A stretch of DNA of 23,735 bases from JBFEYJ01 sp041563315. GTDB lineage: Bacteria > Pseudomonadota > Gammaproteobacteria > Thiohalomonadales > Thiohalomonadaceae. How positions within the stretch are numbered: position 1 is the stretch's first letter; each line of letters starts with the position of its first letter. Position numbers and translations under genes: made by a program. The notes under the pieces are model-generated. The model ran no database searches. It was not told the origin of the DNA and worked only from the letters and a program-made list of their open reading frames with translations. This document shows positions 7,193-15,020 of the stretch, piece after piece. The DNA is taken from contig JBFFNE010000041.1 of the NCBI GenBank assembly GCA_041563315.1, positions 1-23,735 of the forward strand. The letters run 5' to 3'.

Positions 7193-9316
7193 CTACTTGC
7201 GAATAATGCGCAACACCTGCTCTATGGTGCGCAGGCGACGCAGGATACGCGCCAGGTGACGGCGGCCACCCACCGACACGGTAAGATTGAGGGTAGTATG
7301 CTGGCTATCGCGCTCATCGAGGCTGATATTGTCGATGTTGGCCTGGGTGGCTGCCACGGCAGCGGCCACGGTAGCCAGCACACCGCGCTGGTTCTTTACC
7401 TCGAGGCGCAGGTCGACCGGGAACTCCCCTTCGACGCCATCCTCCCACTGCACATCAATCCATTTCTCCGGATGTTTACGGAACTCGGCGACGTTCTTGC
7501 AGCTCTGGGTATGAATGACGATGCCGCGACCGGAAGTAATCAGACCGAGGATCGGGTCACCCGGGATTGGACGGCAACACTTGGCGAACTGCACTACGGT
7601 ACCCTCGGTGCCCTTGATCACCAGCGGCCGGGCTCCGCTTTTCTCGGCCCGTTGTGCCCCCTTACTCTCTTCGTGTAGCGCGCGCGCCACCAGGGGGGCA
7701 ATACGATTGCCCAAACCGATCTGCTCGAGCAGGAGATCGAGGTTCTCCATGCCGTACTCCTCGAGCAGGTTGTTGAGACGGGCCTCGCTAACACCCTCCA
7801 GCGACAGGTTGAAATCTGACAGGGCGCGGTCGAGCAGACGTTGGCCAAGGACCACCGATTCCTCTTCCTTGAGATTCTTGAGATAGCTGCGGATAGTGGC
7901 GCGCGCCTTACCGGTCACCACGAAATTGAGCCAGGTGGGGTTGGGCTGGGAGCCCGGCGAGGTAATGACCTCCACCGCATCGCCGTTGCGTAATTCGGTG
8001 TGTAACGGCGCCAACCGACGATTGACCTTGGCGGCCACACAGGTATTGCCCACATCGGTATGTACCGCGTAGGCAAAGTCCACTGCGCTGGCGCCGCGCG
8101 GCAACTCCAGGATGTCTCCGGTGGGGGTAAAGACGTAGACCTCGTCCGGAAACAGATCGACCTTGACGTTCTCCAGGAACTCCAGCGAGTCGCCGGCCCG
8201 CTGCTGCAGCTCAAGCAGGTTCTTCAGCCACTCACGTGCCCGGATATGGGCGATGCTGCTTGACTCACTGCCGCTCTTGTAACTCCAGTGTGAGGCAATC
8301 CCCGCCTCGGAAACCACCTCCATGTCGGCGGTGCGAATCTGCACCTCAATGGGAAAGCCGTAGGAGGTGAGCAGCGTGGTGTGCAGCGACTGGTAGCCGT
8401 TGGCCTTGGGGATGGCGATGTAGTCCTTGAACTTACCCGGCACCGGTTTGTACAGATTATGGATCGCACCGAGCACGCGATAACAGGTATCGACCCTGTC
8501 CACCACAATGCGAAAAGCGAACACATCCATCACATCGGAGAAGGCCAGGTGCTTGTTTCGCATCTTGAGATAGATGCTGTAGAGGTGTTTTTCCCGGCCA
8601 CTGACATTTCCGGGCAACTCCTCTTGCCGGAGCCGTTCCTGAATCGAGGAGAGGATCTTCTGCACCACCTCACGGCGGTTGCCGCGCGCTTTTTTCACTG
8701 CATCATTCAACACTCGATAACGCAGTGGGTAGTAGGCAGCAAAGCCGAGGTCTTCCAGTTCCAGTCGTATGCGATTGAGACCAAGACGGGTGGCGATAGG
8801 GACGTAGATCTCCAACGTCTCCTTGGCGATACGCCGTTTCTTGTCAGGGCGCATAACCCCAAGCGTCCGCATATTGTGCAGCCGGTCGGCCAGCTTGATC
8901 AGGATGACGCGAATGTCCTGCACCATCGCCAGCATCATCTTGCGGAAGTTCTCCGCCTGGGCCTCGGCCTTAGTCTCGAACTCGATGTGGGTCAGCTTAC
9001 TCACCCCATCAACCAGCGCGGCCACCTCTTCACCAAACAGCTCAGCCAACTGATCCCTGGCTGTCTCGGTGTCTTCGATAACGTCGTGCAGAATGGCCGC
9101 GACAATGCTCTGGTGATCCAGGTGCATTTCGGCGAGGATGCGGGCGACCGCAAGGGGGTGATAGATATAGGGTTCGCCGCTCAGGCGGCGCTGACCATGA
9201 TGGGCCTCTGCACCAAACAGGTAGGCACGGTACACCTCCTGAACCTGGTCAGGGTCGAGGTACTCCTCAAGCATGGAGCAGAGATCGCTGATCAGGAACA
9301 CGCTACTCTGTCCCAT
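7193..9316 (-). CDS. spoT: Bifunctional (p)ppGpp synthetase/hydrolase SpoT
   Basis: A 707-residue RSH protein of normal length. The N-terminal HD hydrolase domain has the metal motif HDVIEDT (His77-Asp78), indicating active (p)ppGpp breakdown. The synthetase domain carries GKFKDYIAIPKANGYQSLHT and EVQIRT. The TGS domain begins near VYVFTPTGDILELPRGASAVDFAYAVHT. A zinc-finger/helical part (CCRPIPGD) and a C-terminal ACT domain (NQRGVLATVAAAVAATQANI) finish the protein. It sets the stringent alarmone level in the cytoplasm. The ATG is 16 bases after the rpoZ stop and has no strong Shine-Dalgarno; the ATG 14 codons later (MLEEYLD) is an alternative. It is the last gene of the gmk-rpoZ-spoT run. 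Confidence 0.97.
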   Translation of the reverse strand: MGQSSVFLISDLCSMLEEYLDPDQVQEVYRAYLFGAEAHHGQRRLSGEPYIYHPLAVARILAEMHLDHQSIVAAILHDVIEDTETARDQLAELFGEEVAALVDGVSKLTHIEFETKAEAQAENFRKMMLAMVQDIRVILIKLADRLHNMRTLGVMRPDKKRRIAKETLEIYVPIATRLGLNRIRLELEDLGFAAYYPLRYRVLNDAVKKARGNRREVVQKILSSIQERLRQEELPGNVSGREKHLYSIYLKMRNKHLAFSDVMDVFAFRIVVDRVDTCYRVLGAIHNLYKPVPGKFKDYIAIPKANGYQSLHTTLLTSYGFPIEVQIRTADMEVVSEAGIASHWSYKSGSESSSIAHIRAREWLKNLLELQQRAGDSLEFLENVKVDLFPDEVYVFTPTGDILELPRGASAVDFAYAVHTDVGNTCVAAKVNRRLAPLHTELRNGDAVEVITSPGSQPNPTWLNFVVTGKARATIRSYLKNLKEEESVVLGQRLLDRALSDFNLSLEGVSEARLNNLLEEYGMENLDLLLEQIGLGNRIAPLVARALHEESKGAQRAEKSGARPLVIKGTEGTVVQFAKCCRPIPGDPILGLITSGRGIVIHTQSCKNVAEFRKHPEKWIDVQWEDGVEGEFPVDLRLEVKNQRGVLATVAAAVAATQANIDNISLDERDSQHTTLNLTVSVGGRRHLARILRRLRTIEQVLRIIRK

Positions 9317-9332
9317 GCCGGGAAGTTGGGGC

Positions 9333-9593
9333 TTAACCGAGCTCCCCGCGGACTTCCCCTTCGCTTACTACCGGCTCGATAGGCTCGACGACAGCGACTT
9401 CAGTGAGAATTTCACGGGTAACGTGACCTTCAGCGATCTCGCGCAAAGCGACCACAGTGGGCTTGTCATTCTCCCACTCAACCGTGGCATCACGGCCGTT
9501 GGCCAGCTGACGGGCACGCTTGGTGGCAACCAGCACCAGTTGGAAACGGTTGTCGACGTTATCCAGACAATCTTCGACGGTAACACGCGCCAT
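9333..9593 (-). CDS. rpoZ: RNA polymerase omega subunit
   Basis: An 86-residue protein beginning MARVTVEDCLDNVDNRFQLV, with the conserved core ATKRARQLANG and ALREIAEGHVT. Omega binds beta-prime, helps polymerase assembly and contributes to ppGpp sensing. The start was placed at MARV, five codons inside a longer open frame, by family convention. It lies between gmk and spoT as in most gammaproteobacteria. The acidic C-terminal tail (EPIEPVVSEGEVRGELG) is variable in the family. Confidence 0.96.
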   Translation of the reverse strand: MARVTVEDCLDNVDNRFQLVLVATKRARQLANGRDATVEWENDKPTVVALREIAEGHVTREILTEVAVVEPIEPVVSEGEVRGELG

Positions 9594-9656
9594 ATTCTTA
9601 CTCCGCAATGCGTTAAGGAACCGGATATTCTACGCCAAAGCCGTTGAAGGTCAAAG

Positions 9657-9724
9657 GTAGGAGCGGCATCTTGCCGCGATTTATGTTCGGTGCCCTGTCT
9701 ATCGCGGCAAGATGCCGCTCCTAC
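9657..9724. repeat. REPIN-like pair of inverted REP elements
   Basis: Two perfectly complementary 24-base arms (9657-9680 and 9701-9724) are separated by 20 bases. Each arm begins with a GTAGGA tag and contains its own small hairpin, GCGGCA-TCT-TGCCGC. The tag plus internal palindrome, present as an inverted pair, is the architecture of REP/REPIN elements mobilised by RAYT transposases. It lies between gmk and rpoZ, so it would form a strong hairpin in the operon transcript. Confidence 0.85.
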
Positions 9725-9770
9725 AGGGTTCAAGGTTCAAGGCAAGATTGCGACCTACAATCCCACGTCC

Positions 9771-10394
9771 TTACGCCAAGAGTGCGTCCAACAATTCCTG
9801 ATTGGCCGATATCTGCACCTCGGCACGCTGGCGCCGAGCGAGAACGATGGCACGCAACTGGCTGAGTGCCGTGTCGAAATCGTCATTGAACACCAGGTAA
9901 TCGAATTCGCGATAGTGGCCCATCTCAGTCACCGCCTCGCCCAGGCGTCGGGCGATCACCTCATCGCTGTCGGTACCACGTCCGCGCAGGCGCCGCTCCA
10001 ACTCTTCGCGCGAGGGTGGCAGGATGAAGACACTAACTACCTCGGGCATCTGCTGGCGCACTTGTTGCGCGCCCTGCCAGTCGATCTCCAGGATCACATC
10101 CTCCCCCTGCGCCATCCGGTCCAGCGCACTGGAACGCGAGGTACCATAGAAATTACCGAACACCTCGGCATGCTCGAGGAAGGCACTATCCGCGATCATG
10201 CTGCGGAAAGTCTGCACATTGGTAAAATGGTAATCCTTGCCGTTGCTCTCTCCCTCACGCATGCCGCGCGTGGTGTGGGAGACCGACACCATGATGTCGT
10301 CGGTGCTCTCAACCAGCGCCTTGACCAAGCTGGTCTTGCCCGCCCCGGAGGGGGCGGAGATGATGTACAGGGTGCCTTGTCCCTTGTTAACCAT
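9771..10394 (-). CDS. gmk: Guanylate kinase
   Basis: A 207-residue nucleoside monophosphate kinase converting GMP plus ATP to GDP plus ADP. The P-loop is SAPSGAGKTS near residue 13. The GMP-binding segment reads SHTTRGMREGESNGKDYHF, and the later part includes FGNFYGTSRSSA and EIDWQGAQQVR, all typical. The length equals the E. coli enzyme. It is the first of gmk-rpoZ-spoT; the usually compact spacing is widened here by a REPIN downstream and a repeat element upstream. Confidence 0.98.
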   Translation of the reverse strand: MVNKGQGTLYIISAPSGAGKTSLVKALVESTDDIMVSVSHTTRGMREGESNGKDYHFTNVQTFRSMIADSAFLEHAEVFGNFYGTSRSSALDRMAQGEDVILEIDWQGAQQVRQQMPEVVSVFILPPSREELERRLRGRGTDSDEVIARRLGEAVTEMGHYREFDYLVFNDDFDTALSQLRAIVLARRQRAEVQISANQELLDALLA

Positions 10395-10416
10395 GTTCTA
10401 CTCCTGAAAAAAGATT

Positions 10417-10568
10417 TTCTCACCACAGAGGTCGCAAAGAAGGTTAATGCATGAGGGAACGGCGGCCCGGCAGTGTCGTTGCGGGCTGCCTATCCCGATG
10501 ACACGGGAATAATTTCTTTTCCTTTGCGTTCTTTGCGCCTTTGCGCCTTTGCGCCTTTGCGGTGAACA
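10417..10568. repeat. Dispersed palindromic intergenic repeat with TTTGCGCC iterations
   Basis: The yicC-gmk gap is flanked by a left end reading TCTCACCACAGAGGTCGCAA (about 10418-10437) and a right end ending TTTGCGGTGAACAGG (10556-10570), imperfect complements of each other. Inside the right end the 8-mer TTTGCGCC occurs three times in exact tandem at 10532-10555. The same kind of element occurs between rph and rdgB. The middle shows no gene. Confidence 0.65.
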
Positions 10569-10574
10569 GGGTTG

Positions 10575-11441
10575 TTATTCAATATTCTGGATCTGTTCGC
10601 GCATCTGTTCGAACAGCACCTTGAGCTCAACCGAAGCTTTGGTGGTTTCGCTGTCGGCGGATTTTGAGCCGAGAGTGTTGGCCTCGCGATTGAGCTCCTG
10701 CATCAGGAAATCGAGGCGACGTCCCACCGGTTCATCGCGGTCAAGCACCTGGCGCACCTCGGCAAGATGGGTCTCCAGGCGGTCCATCTCCTCGTCCACA
10801 TCGAGCTTTTGCGCCAGCAGCACCATCTCCTGCTCCAGACGCCCCTCATCGAGCTCCTGGCGCAGTTCGGCAAGACGCTCCTGCAAGCGCCGGCGCATAC
10901 CGGCCAACACCTCAGGAAGCCGTTGACGTACCGCTGCCACGACCACGGCAGCGGCATCGCAGCGCTGCAAAATAATCTGCCGGAGTTGCTCGCCCTCACG
11001 ACGACGATTATCGTTAAGCTCAACCAGTGCCTGTTCCAGAAGAGAGAGCGCCTCGTTCAATAGCTGCCCTTCATCGATGCGGGCACTCTCCAGCACACCA
11101 GGCCAGCGCAATATCTCGAAGGAGTCAACCGGAGCAGCATTGTAGATGAGGCCATCGACCTCGCGGCTGGCGTGGGCGAGCTTTTTCACCAGTTCCAGGT
11201 TGATCGCCAACTCACCGGGCAGCTCACGTGGGGGCTGATAACGCAGGGTGCAATCCACTTTTCCACGACCAAGAAACTTCCCAACACGATCGCGGATTTT
11301 AGGCTCAAGTTTACGCAGTTCTTCGGGAAGACGAGGATTTACCTCCAGGTAGCGGTGATTGACCGAGCGCAACTCCAGCTGCAGCGCGCCCCACTCCCCC
11401 TGAGCCTCTTGGCGAGCAAAGGCCGTCATGCTTCGAATCAT
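10575..11441 (-). CDS. yicC: YicC family endoribonuclease
   Basis: A 288-residue protein, nearly the length of E. coli YicC (287). It starts MIRSMTAFARQEAQGEWG, and the N-terminal domain contains the hallmark ELRSVNHRYLEVNPRLPEELRKLEPKIRD. The C-terminal DUF1732 part contains EMDRLETHLAEVRQVLDRDEPVGRRLDFLMQELNREANTLGSKS, the most conserved stretch. YicC proteins have endoribonuclease activity and affect small-RNA stability in E. coli. A GGGAG ribosome site five bases before the ATG fixes the start; a longer upstream frame is spurious. The gene is divergent from the kinase, with rph nearby, echoing the E. coli rph/yicC neighbourhood. Confidence 0.94.
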   Translation of the reverse strand: MIRSMTAFARQEAQGEWGALQLELRSVNHRYLEVNPRLPEELRKLEPKIRDRVGKFLGRGKVDCTLRYQPPRELPGELAINLELVKKLAHASREVDGLIYNAAPVDSFEILRWPGVLESARIDEGQLLNEALSLLEQALVELNDNRRREGEQLRQIILQRCDAAAVVVAAVRQRLPEVLAGMRRRLQERLAELRQELDEGRLEQEMVLLAQKLDVDEEMDRLETHLAEVRQVLDRDEPVGRRLDFLMQELNREANTLGSKSADSETTKASVELKVLFEQMREQIQNIE

Positions 11442-11548
11442 GGGTACTCCCGCGAACGTTTTGTTATGATGGACGCCCATGGTACCCCTATCAGCCTGCG
11501 TGAAAAAGCGAATGGTTGTATTGAGGTGCGCGAAAAAACAGGAACAGC

Positions 11549-12505
11549 ATGAACGAAGCAAACCCTGCACTAGCCCCGGGAACACGGCTGGAAAATTACG
11601 AGATCACCAACAAGCTGGGCGGCGGCGGCTTTAGTATCGTCTACCTGGCCAAGGAGGTCGATTCAGGAGAGCAGGTGGCGATCAAGGAATATATGCCTCG
11701 CAAACTCGCCTACCGTGGGGAAGACGGCTGCAGCATTCATTCTCTTGACGAAAAAACCGCCGAGCAGTTTGCCCATGGCCGCCGGCTGTTCTTTCAGGAG
11801 GCCAGCACCCTCGCTGACATCAAACACCCCCATATCATCAACGTACAGAATTTCATTCGTGCGAATGGCACCATCTACATGGTGATGGATTATGTCAGGG
11901 GGATTAATCTGCAGGACTACATCAAACGCCACAAAGGTGGCTTGAGCGAAAAGTTTATCTACCACGTGTTCCTGCCCCTGCTCGATGGCCTCAAGCTGAT
12001 CCACGACAAGGGGCTGCTACACATGGACATCAAACCGGCCAATATCCATCTGCGCCCCGGGGGCAGCCCCGTTCTACTCGATTTCGGCGCAGTGCACGAG
12101 ATGCAGCAAAGCCGCAAATATCAGCCCGGCCAGGTGCTGACCCTCGGTTTTTCTCCGGTGGAGCAGTCTACCGCCGGCGGCTACGTCGGCCCATGGACCG
12201 ATATCTACGCCATTGGCGCCACCATGCGCGCTTGCATCGAGGGCATCTCACCACCTCCTGCCGAGGCACGACGGATGAAGGACACCATGAAATCCGCCGT
12301 GGAGGGCTTCAAAAAGAGCTATTCGAAAAAGCTGTTAACGGTGATCGACTGGGCAATGGAAGTCGATCCAATGTACCGGCCACAGAGCGTGGATGAATTG
12401 CTCGAGGCACTCAATAACAGCAAGAGCGATGAGGAAACGGCAGGCGAGTCTGTACTCGATCGGTTGGCCAACAGCCTGTCATGGATCAAGGGCGGTTCAC
12501 GATGA
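11549..12505 (+). CDS. Hanks-type serine/threonine protein kinase
   Basis: A 318-residue soluble kinase. The glycine-rich loop is KLGGGGFSIVY (22-32), the ATP-binding lysine Lys46 in VAIKEYMP, and the helix-C glutamate probably Glu84. The catalytic loop reads HMDIKPANI (158-166) with Asp160 and Asn165, the metal-binding DFG is at 178-180, and the activation segment ends at GFSPVEQ (200-206). Position 159 is Met rather than Arg, so it is not an RD kinase and may not depend on activation-loop phosphorylation. There is no transmembrane segment and no sensory domain, and the C-terminus after the kinase fold is short. AGGAA precedes the ATG. It overlaps the PP2C gene by four bases (ATGA), so kinase and phosphatase form an operon. 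The targets are unknown. Confidence 0.92.
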   Translation: MNEANPALAPGTRLENYEITNKLGGGGFSIVYLAKEVDSGEQVAIKEYMPRKLAYRGEDGCSIHSLDEKTAEQFAHGRRLFFQEASTLADIKHPHIINVQNFIRANGTIYMVMDYVRGINLQDYIKRHKGGLSEKFIYHVFLPLLDGLKLIHDKGLLHMDIKPANIHLRPGGSPVLLDFGAVHEMQQSRKYQPGQVLTLGFSPVEQSTAGGYVGPWTDIYAIGATMRACIEGISPPPAEARRMKDTMKSAVEGFKKSYSKKLLTVIDWAMEVDPMYRPQSVDELLEALNNSKSDEETAGESVLDRLANSLSWIKGGSR

Positions 12506-13368
12506 AATACGAAATCGGCCAAGTCAACCGTCTCGGGAACCGCAGCAGCAATCAGGATCGTTTCAGCGCCCTGGAAACAGATGAAGGCGTGTTATTGGTA
12601 CTTGGTGATGGCATGGGTGGACAGGCCTGCGGTGAAGTAGCCGCTCAGCTGCTCATCGATACCGCACGCAAGGCTTACCTTGAGGCGACCCGGCCTATCG
12701 ATAACGCCCCTACATTTCTGCAAAAGATTCTGCTCACCGCCCACCAGGCGATCATCGCCTTCGGCCGTCGCCAGACCCCCCCGGTGACTCCTGGTACCAC
12801 CGGCGTGCTCTGCCTGATCCAGGAAGGACAGGCGATTTGGGCACATGTCGGCGATAGCCGCCTCTACATCTTCCAGCAAGGGCTGCCACTCTACCGCACC
12901 ACCGACCACTCCTATGTGGAACACCTTTTTCAAAAGGGTGCGATCAGTCGCTGGGAACAGGACAACCACCCCAAGCGCAATCAGATTACCCAGTGCATCG
13001 GTTGTCGCACCACCCCACCAGAAGTTACGCTGAGTCATGTCGTCAACCTCAAGCAGGGCGCGATCATCCTGCTTTGCTCCGATGGCCTGTGGGGTCCACT
13101 GGACGATTCACAGATGGGCTCACAGCTGCGTGACAACGAAGCTCTAGATGATCTGCTCAACGAGATGGCAGAAAAGGCAGAACGCCTCAGCTATCCCCAC
13201 TGCGACAATATCAGTGGACTTGCACTGCGCTTCATCTCCAATGAATCCAATCAACCTCGGCAGCAAGGCGAAGCTGACCCAGAATCAGAGGAAGGCGATG
13301 AGTTGGAGAGCGCGATCGCAAAGATTGAAGCGGTGATCAAGGAGTATGAGAAGGAAATAAAAAGGTAA
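12502..13368 (+). CDS. PP2C-family serine/threonine phosphatase
   Basis: A 288-residue metal-dependent phosphatase. The metal and catalytic residues are present: NQDRF (17-21), GDGMGG (35-40), HVGDSRLY (115-122), CSDGLW (192-197) and CDNIS (234-238). These correspond to PP2C motifs with Asp19, Asp36, Asp118, Asp194 and Asp235. After about residue 245 comes an acidic, then highly charged helical tail (GDELESAIAKIEAVIKEYEK), likely a short coiled coil. It has no signal peptide. The start codon overlaps the kinase stop by four bases; an upstream in-frame ATG inside the kinase gene is less likely. It probably reverses phosphorylation by the adjacent kinase. A role in signalling near rph is inference from position. 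Confidence 0.93.
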   Translation: MKYEIGQVNRLGNRSSNQDRFSALETDEGVLLVLGDGMGGQACGEVAAQLLIDTARKAYLEATRPIDNAPTFLQKILLTAHQAIIAFGRRQTPPVTPGTTGVLCLIQEGQAIWAHVGDSRLYIFQQGLPLYRTTDHSYVEHLFQKGAISRWEQDNHPKRNQITQCIGCRTTPPEVTLSHVVNLKQGAIILLCSDGLWGPLDDSQMGSQLRDNEALDDLLNEMAEKAERLSYPHCDNISGLALRFISNESNQPRQQGEADPESEEGDELESAIAKIEAVIKEYEKEIKR

Positions 13369-13469
13369 AGGGGTCGTTTGGCCTGCTTTGTGTCGCTTTT
13401 CACGGCACCTTATCACCCAACAACCCCAAACCAAGACTCACCCAAGTCGCCCTCTCACTCCCCATCCGA

Positions 13470-13475
13470 TACAAT
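13470..13475 (+). promoter_or_regulatory. Possible -10 element of rph
   Basis: TACAAT, matching five of six bases of the -10 consensus, lies 34 bases before the rph ATG in a C-rich, otherwise bland gap of 140 bases. No good -35 is seen at 16-18 bases upstream, so the call is tentative. Confidence 0.3.
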
Positions 13476-13508
13476 AAACCCGCTATCCCCTAACCAAAGG
13501 AACTCCCC

Positions 13509-14225
13509 ATGCGCCCAAGTGGCCGTCAGCCCGATGATCTACGGACGATCCGCCTAACCCGTAATTACACCAAGCACGCCGAAGGTTCGGTGCTGGTGGA
13601 GTTCGGCGACACCAAAGTGATCTGCACCGCGACGGTGGAAGAACGCATACCACGCTTTCTTAAGGGTAAGGGGCAGGGCTGGATCACCGCTGAGTATGGC
13701 ATGCTGCCACGCTCAACAGGCATGCGCATGGGCCGCGAGGCAGCGCAGGGACGACAGGGTGGACGCACTATGGAGATCCAGCGCTTGATCGGCCGGTCAC
13801 TGCGCGCGGTGGTGGATCTCTCGGCGCTGGGAGAGCGCACCATTACTGTCGATTGTGATGTGATCCAGGCCGACGGCGGCACCCGTACTGCCTCAATCAC
13901 CGGCGGTTTCGTCGCGCTGGCCGATGCCATCACCCACCTCAAGGCGAAGAAGCTGATAAAAAAAGATCCACTCCATGGCCAAATTGCCTCGGTCTCCGTC
14001 GGAATTTACAACGGCACGCCGGTGCTGGACCTGGACTACGCCGAAGACTCCAATGCCGAGACCGACATGAACGTGGTGATGAACGACGGTGGTGCCTTCA
14101 TCGAGGTGCAGGGCACCGCCGAGGGACACGCCTTCCGCCGCGAAGAGATGGACGCCATGCTCAACCTCGCCGTCAAAGGCATCGAAGAACTCCTCCAGCA
14201 CCAGCGCGAGGCACTGGCGGAATGA
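13509..14225 (+). CDS. rph: Ribonuclease PH
   Basis: A 238-residue phosphorolytic 3'-5' exoribonuclease, normal full length. It trims tRNA 3' extensions using inorganic phosphate. The opening MRPSGRQPDDLRTIRLTRNY is characteristic. The core contains GKGQGWITAEYGMLPRST and GRQGGRTMEIQRLIGRSLRA, whose Arg residues line the phosphate and RNA site, and later CDVIQADGGTRTASITGG. AAAGGA precedes the ATG. The gene starts 140 bases after the PP2C stop, and a dispersed repeat follows its stop codon directly. Confidence 0.98.
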   Translation: MRPSGRQPDDLRTIRLTRNYTKHAEGSVLVEFGDTKVICTATVEERIPRFLKGKGQGWITAEYGMLPRSTGMRMGREAAQGRQGGRTMEIQRLIGRSLRAVVDLSALGERTITVDCDVIQADGGTRTASITGGFVALADAITHLKAKKLIKKDPLHGQIASVSVGIYNGTPVLDLDYAEDSNAETDMNVVMNDGGAFIEVQGTAEGHAFRREEMDAMLNLAVKGIEELLQHQREALAE

Positions 14226-14227
14226 TG

Positions 14228-14382
14228 TTTCACCGCAAAGACGCGATAACGCAAAGGGTTTTTTGTGATCAAGCACGCCAACGTCATTGGTTACTAACAG
14301 TAGTGAGTGCCTACAAACATGGAGCACCCTGTTTGTGATCTTCAGTCTTTCCTTTGCGCTCTTTGCGCCATTACGGTGAAAA
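14228..14382. repeat. Dispersed palindromic intergenic repeat between rph and rdgB
   Basis: The left end (TTTCACCGCAAAGACGC, 14228-14244, with AACGCAAAGG at 14249-14258) and the right end (CCTTTGCGCTCTTTGCG at 14351-14367, then TTACGGTGAAAAAGG ending near 14385) are imperfect inverted complements. The element begins two bases after the rph stop and its right end supplies the G-rich ribosome site of rdgB. It belongs to the same family as the element at 10417-10568. Confidence 0.65.
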
Positions 14383-14395
14383 AGGGGTTTTCATC

Positions 14396-14983
14396 ATGAA
14401 AAAAATCGTTCTGGCCAGTGGCAACAAGGGCAAGGTGCGGGAGTTCAACGAGCTCCTCGGCAGGCTGGATCTCGAGGTGGTGCCACAGACCGAATTCGAT
14501 GTTCCAGAGATCGAGGAGACCGGCCTGACCTTTGTTGAGAATGCCATCCTCAAAGCGCGCAATGCGGCGCTGCATACCGGCCTGCCGGCCATCGCCGATG
14601 ACTCGGGACTGGAGGTGGATGCTCTCAAGGGGGCGCCCGGGATCTATTCGGCCCGCTATGCCGGGGCCGATGCCAGCGACGAGCAGAACCTCATCAAACT
14701 GCTCAACACCCTTGAAGGCGTTTCCCAGGCCGAGCGCACCGCGCGCTTCCAGTGCCTGCTGGTTTTCATGCAGCATGAGCGGGATCCCACGCCCATCATC
14801 TGCCAAGGCACCTGGGAGGGGCGCATTACCGAGTCACCTCAGGGTGAGAACGGTTTTGGCTACGATCCGGTATTCTACGTTCCTGATCATCACTGCACCT
14901 CCGCCCAGCTCAGCGCCGAGGAAAAGAACCGCCTGAGCCACCGGGGACAGGCACTGCAGCGGTTGCTTCAGGCGCTGCGCTAA
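14396..14983 (+). CDS. rdgB: dITP/XTP pyrophosphatase (RdgB/HAM1 family)
   Basis: A 195-residue house-cleaning enzyme that hydrolyses dITP, dXTP and ITP to monophosphates, keeping non-canonical purines out of DNA. The signature SGNKGKVREF (about 7-16) is at the N-terminus, DDSGLEVDAL marks the catalytic and metal region, and GFGYDPVFY is the base-binding loop. The start is at MKKIVLASGN; the open frame extends 14 codons upstream into the repeat, but the family begins here. hemW follows after 37 bases, an arrangement conserved in gammaproteobacteria. Confidence 0.97.
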   Translation: MKKIVLASGNKGKVREFNELLGRLDLEVVPQTEFDVPEIEETGLTFVENAILKARNAALHTGLPAIADDSGLEVDALKGAPGIYSARYAGADASDEQNLIKLLNTLEGVSQAERTARFQCLLVFMQHERDPTPIICQGTWEGRITESPQGENGFGYDPVFYVPDHHCTSAQLSAEEKNRLSHRGQALQRLLQALR

Positions 14984-15020
14984 CTGTCGAACAGGGCGCA
15001 AGGCCCCATCTCCCACACCC

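Noticed and set aside
8381..9382. A 333-codon plus-strand open frame opposite spoT
   Set aside because: It is fully antisense to a strongly conserved spoT and has no recognisable domain; high G+C makes long antisense frames common.
9690..10454. A 254-codon plus-strand open frame opposite gmk
   Set aside because: It begins inside the REPIN and runs antisense to gmk; the product is not protein-like.
10532..10555. Tandem TTTGCGCC units as a possible CRISPR-like array
   Set aside because: The repeats are eight bases long and contiguous with no spacers, and no cas genes are nearby.
11465..11470. TATGAT as the -10 of the kinase operon
   Set aside because: The hexamer is good, but no acceptable -35 or extended -10 accompanies it, so I did not list it as a promoter.
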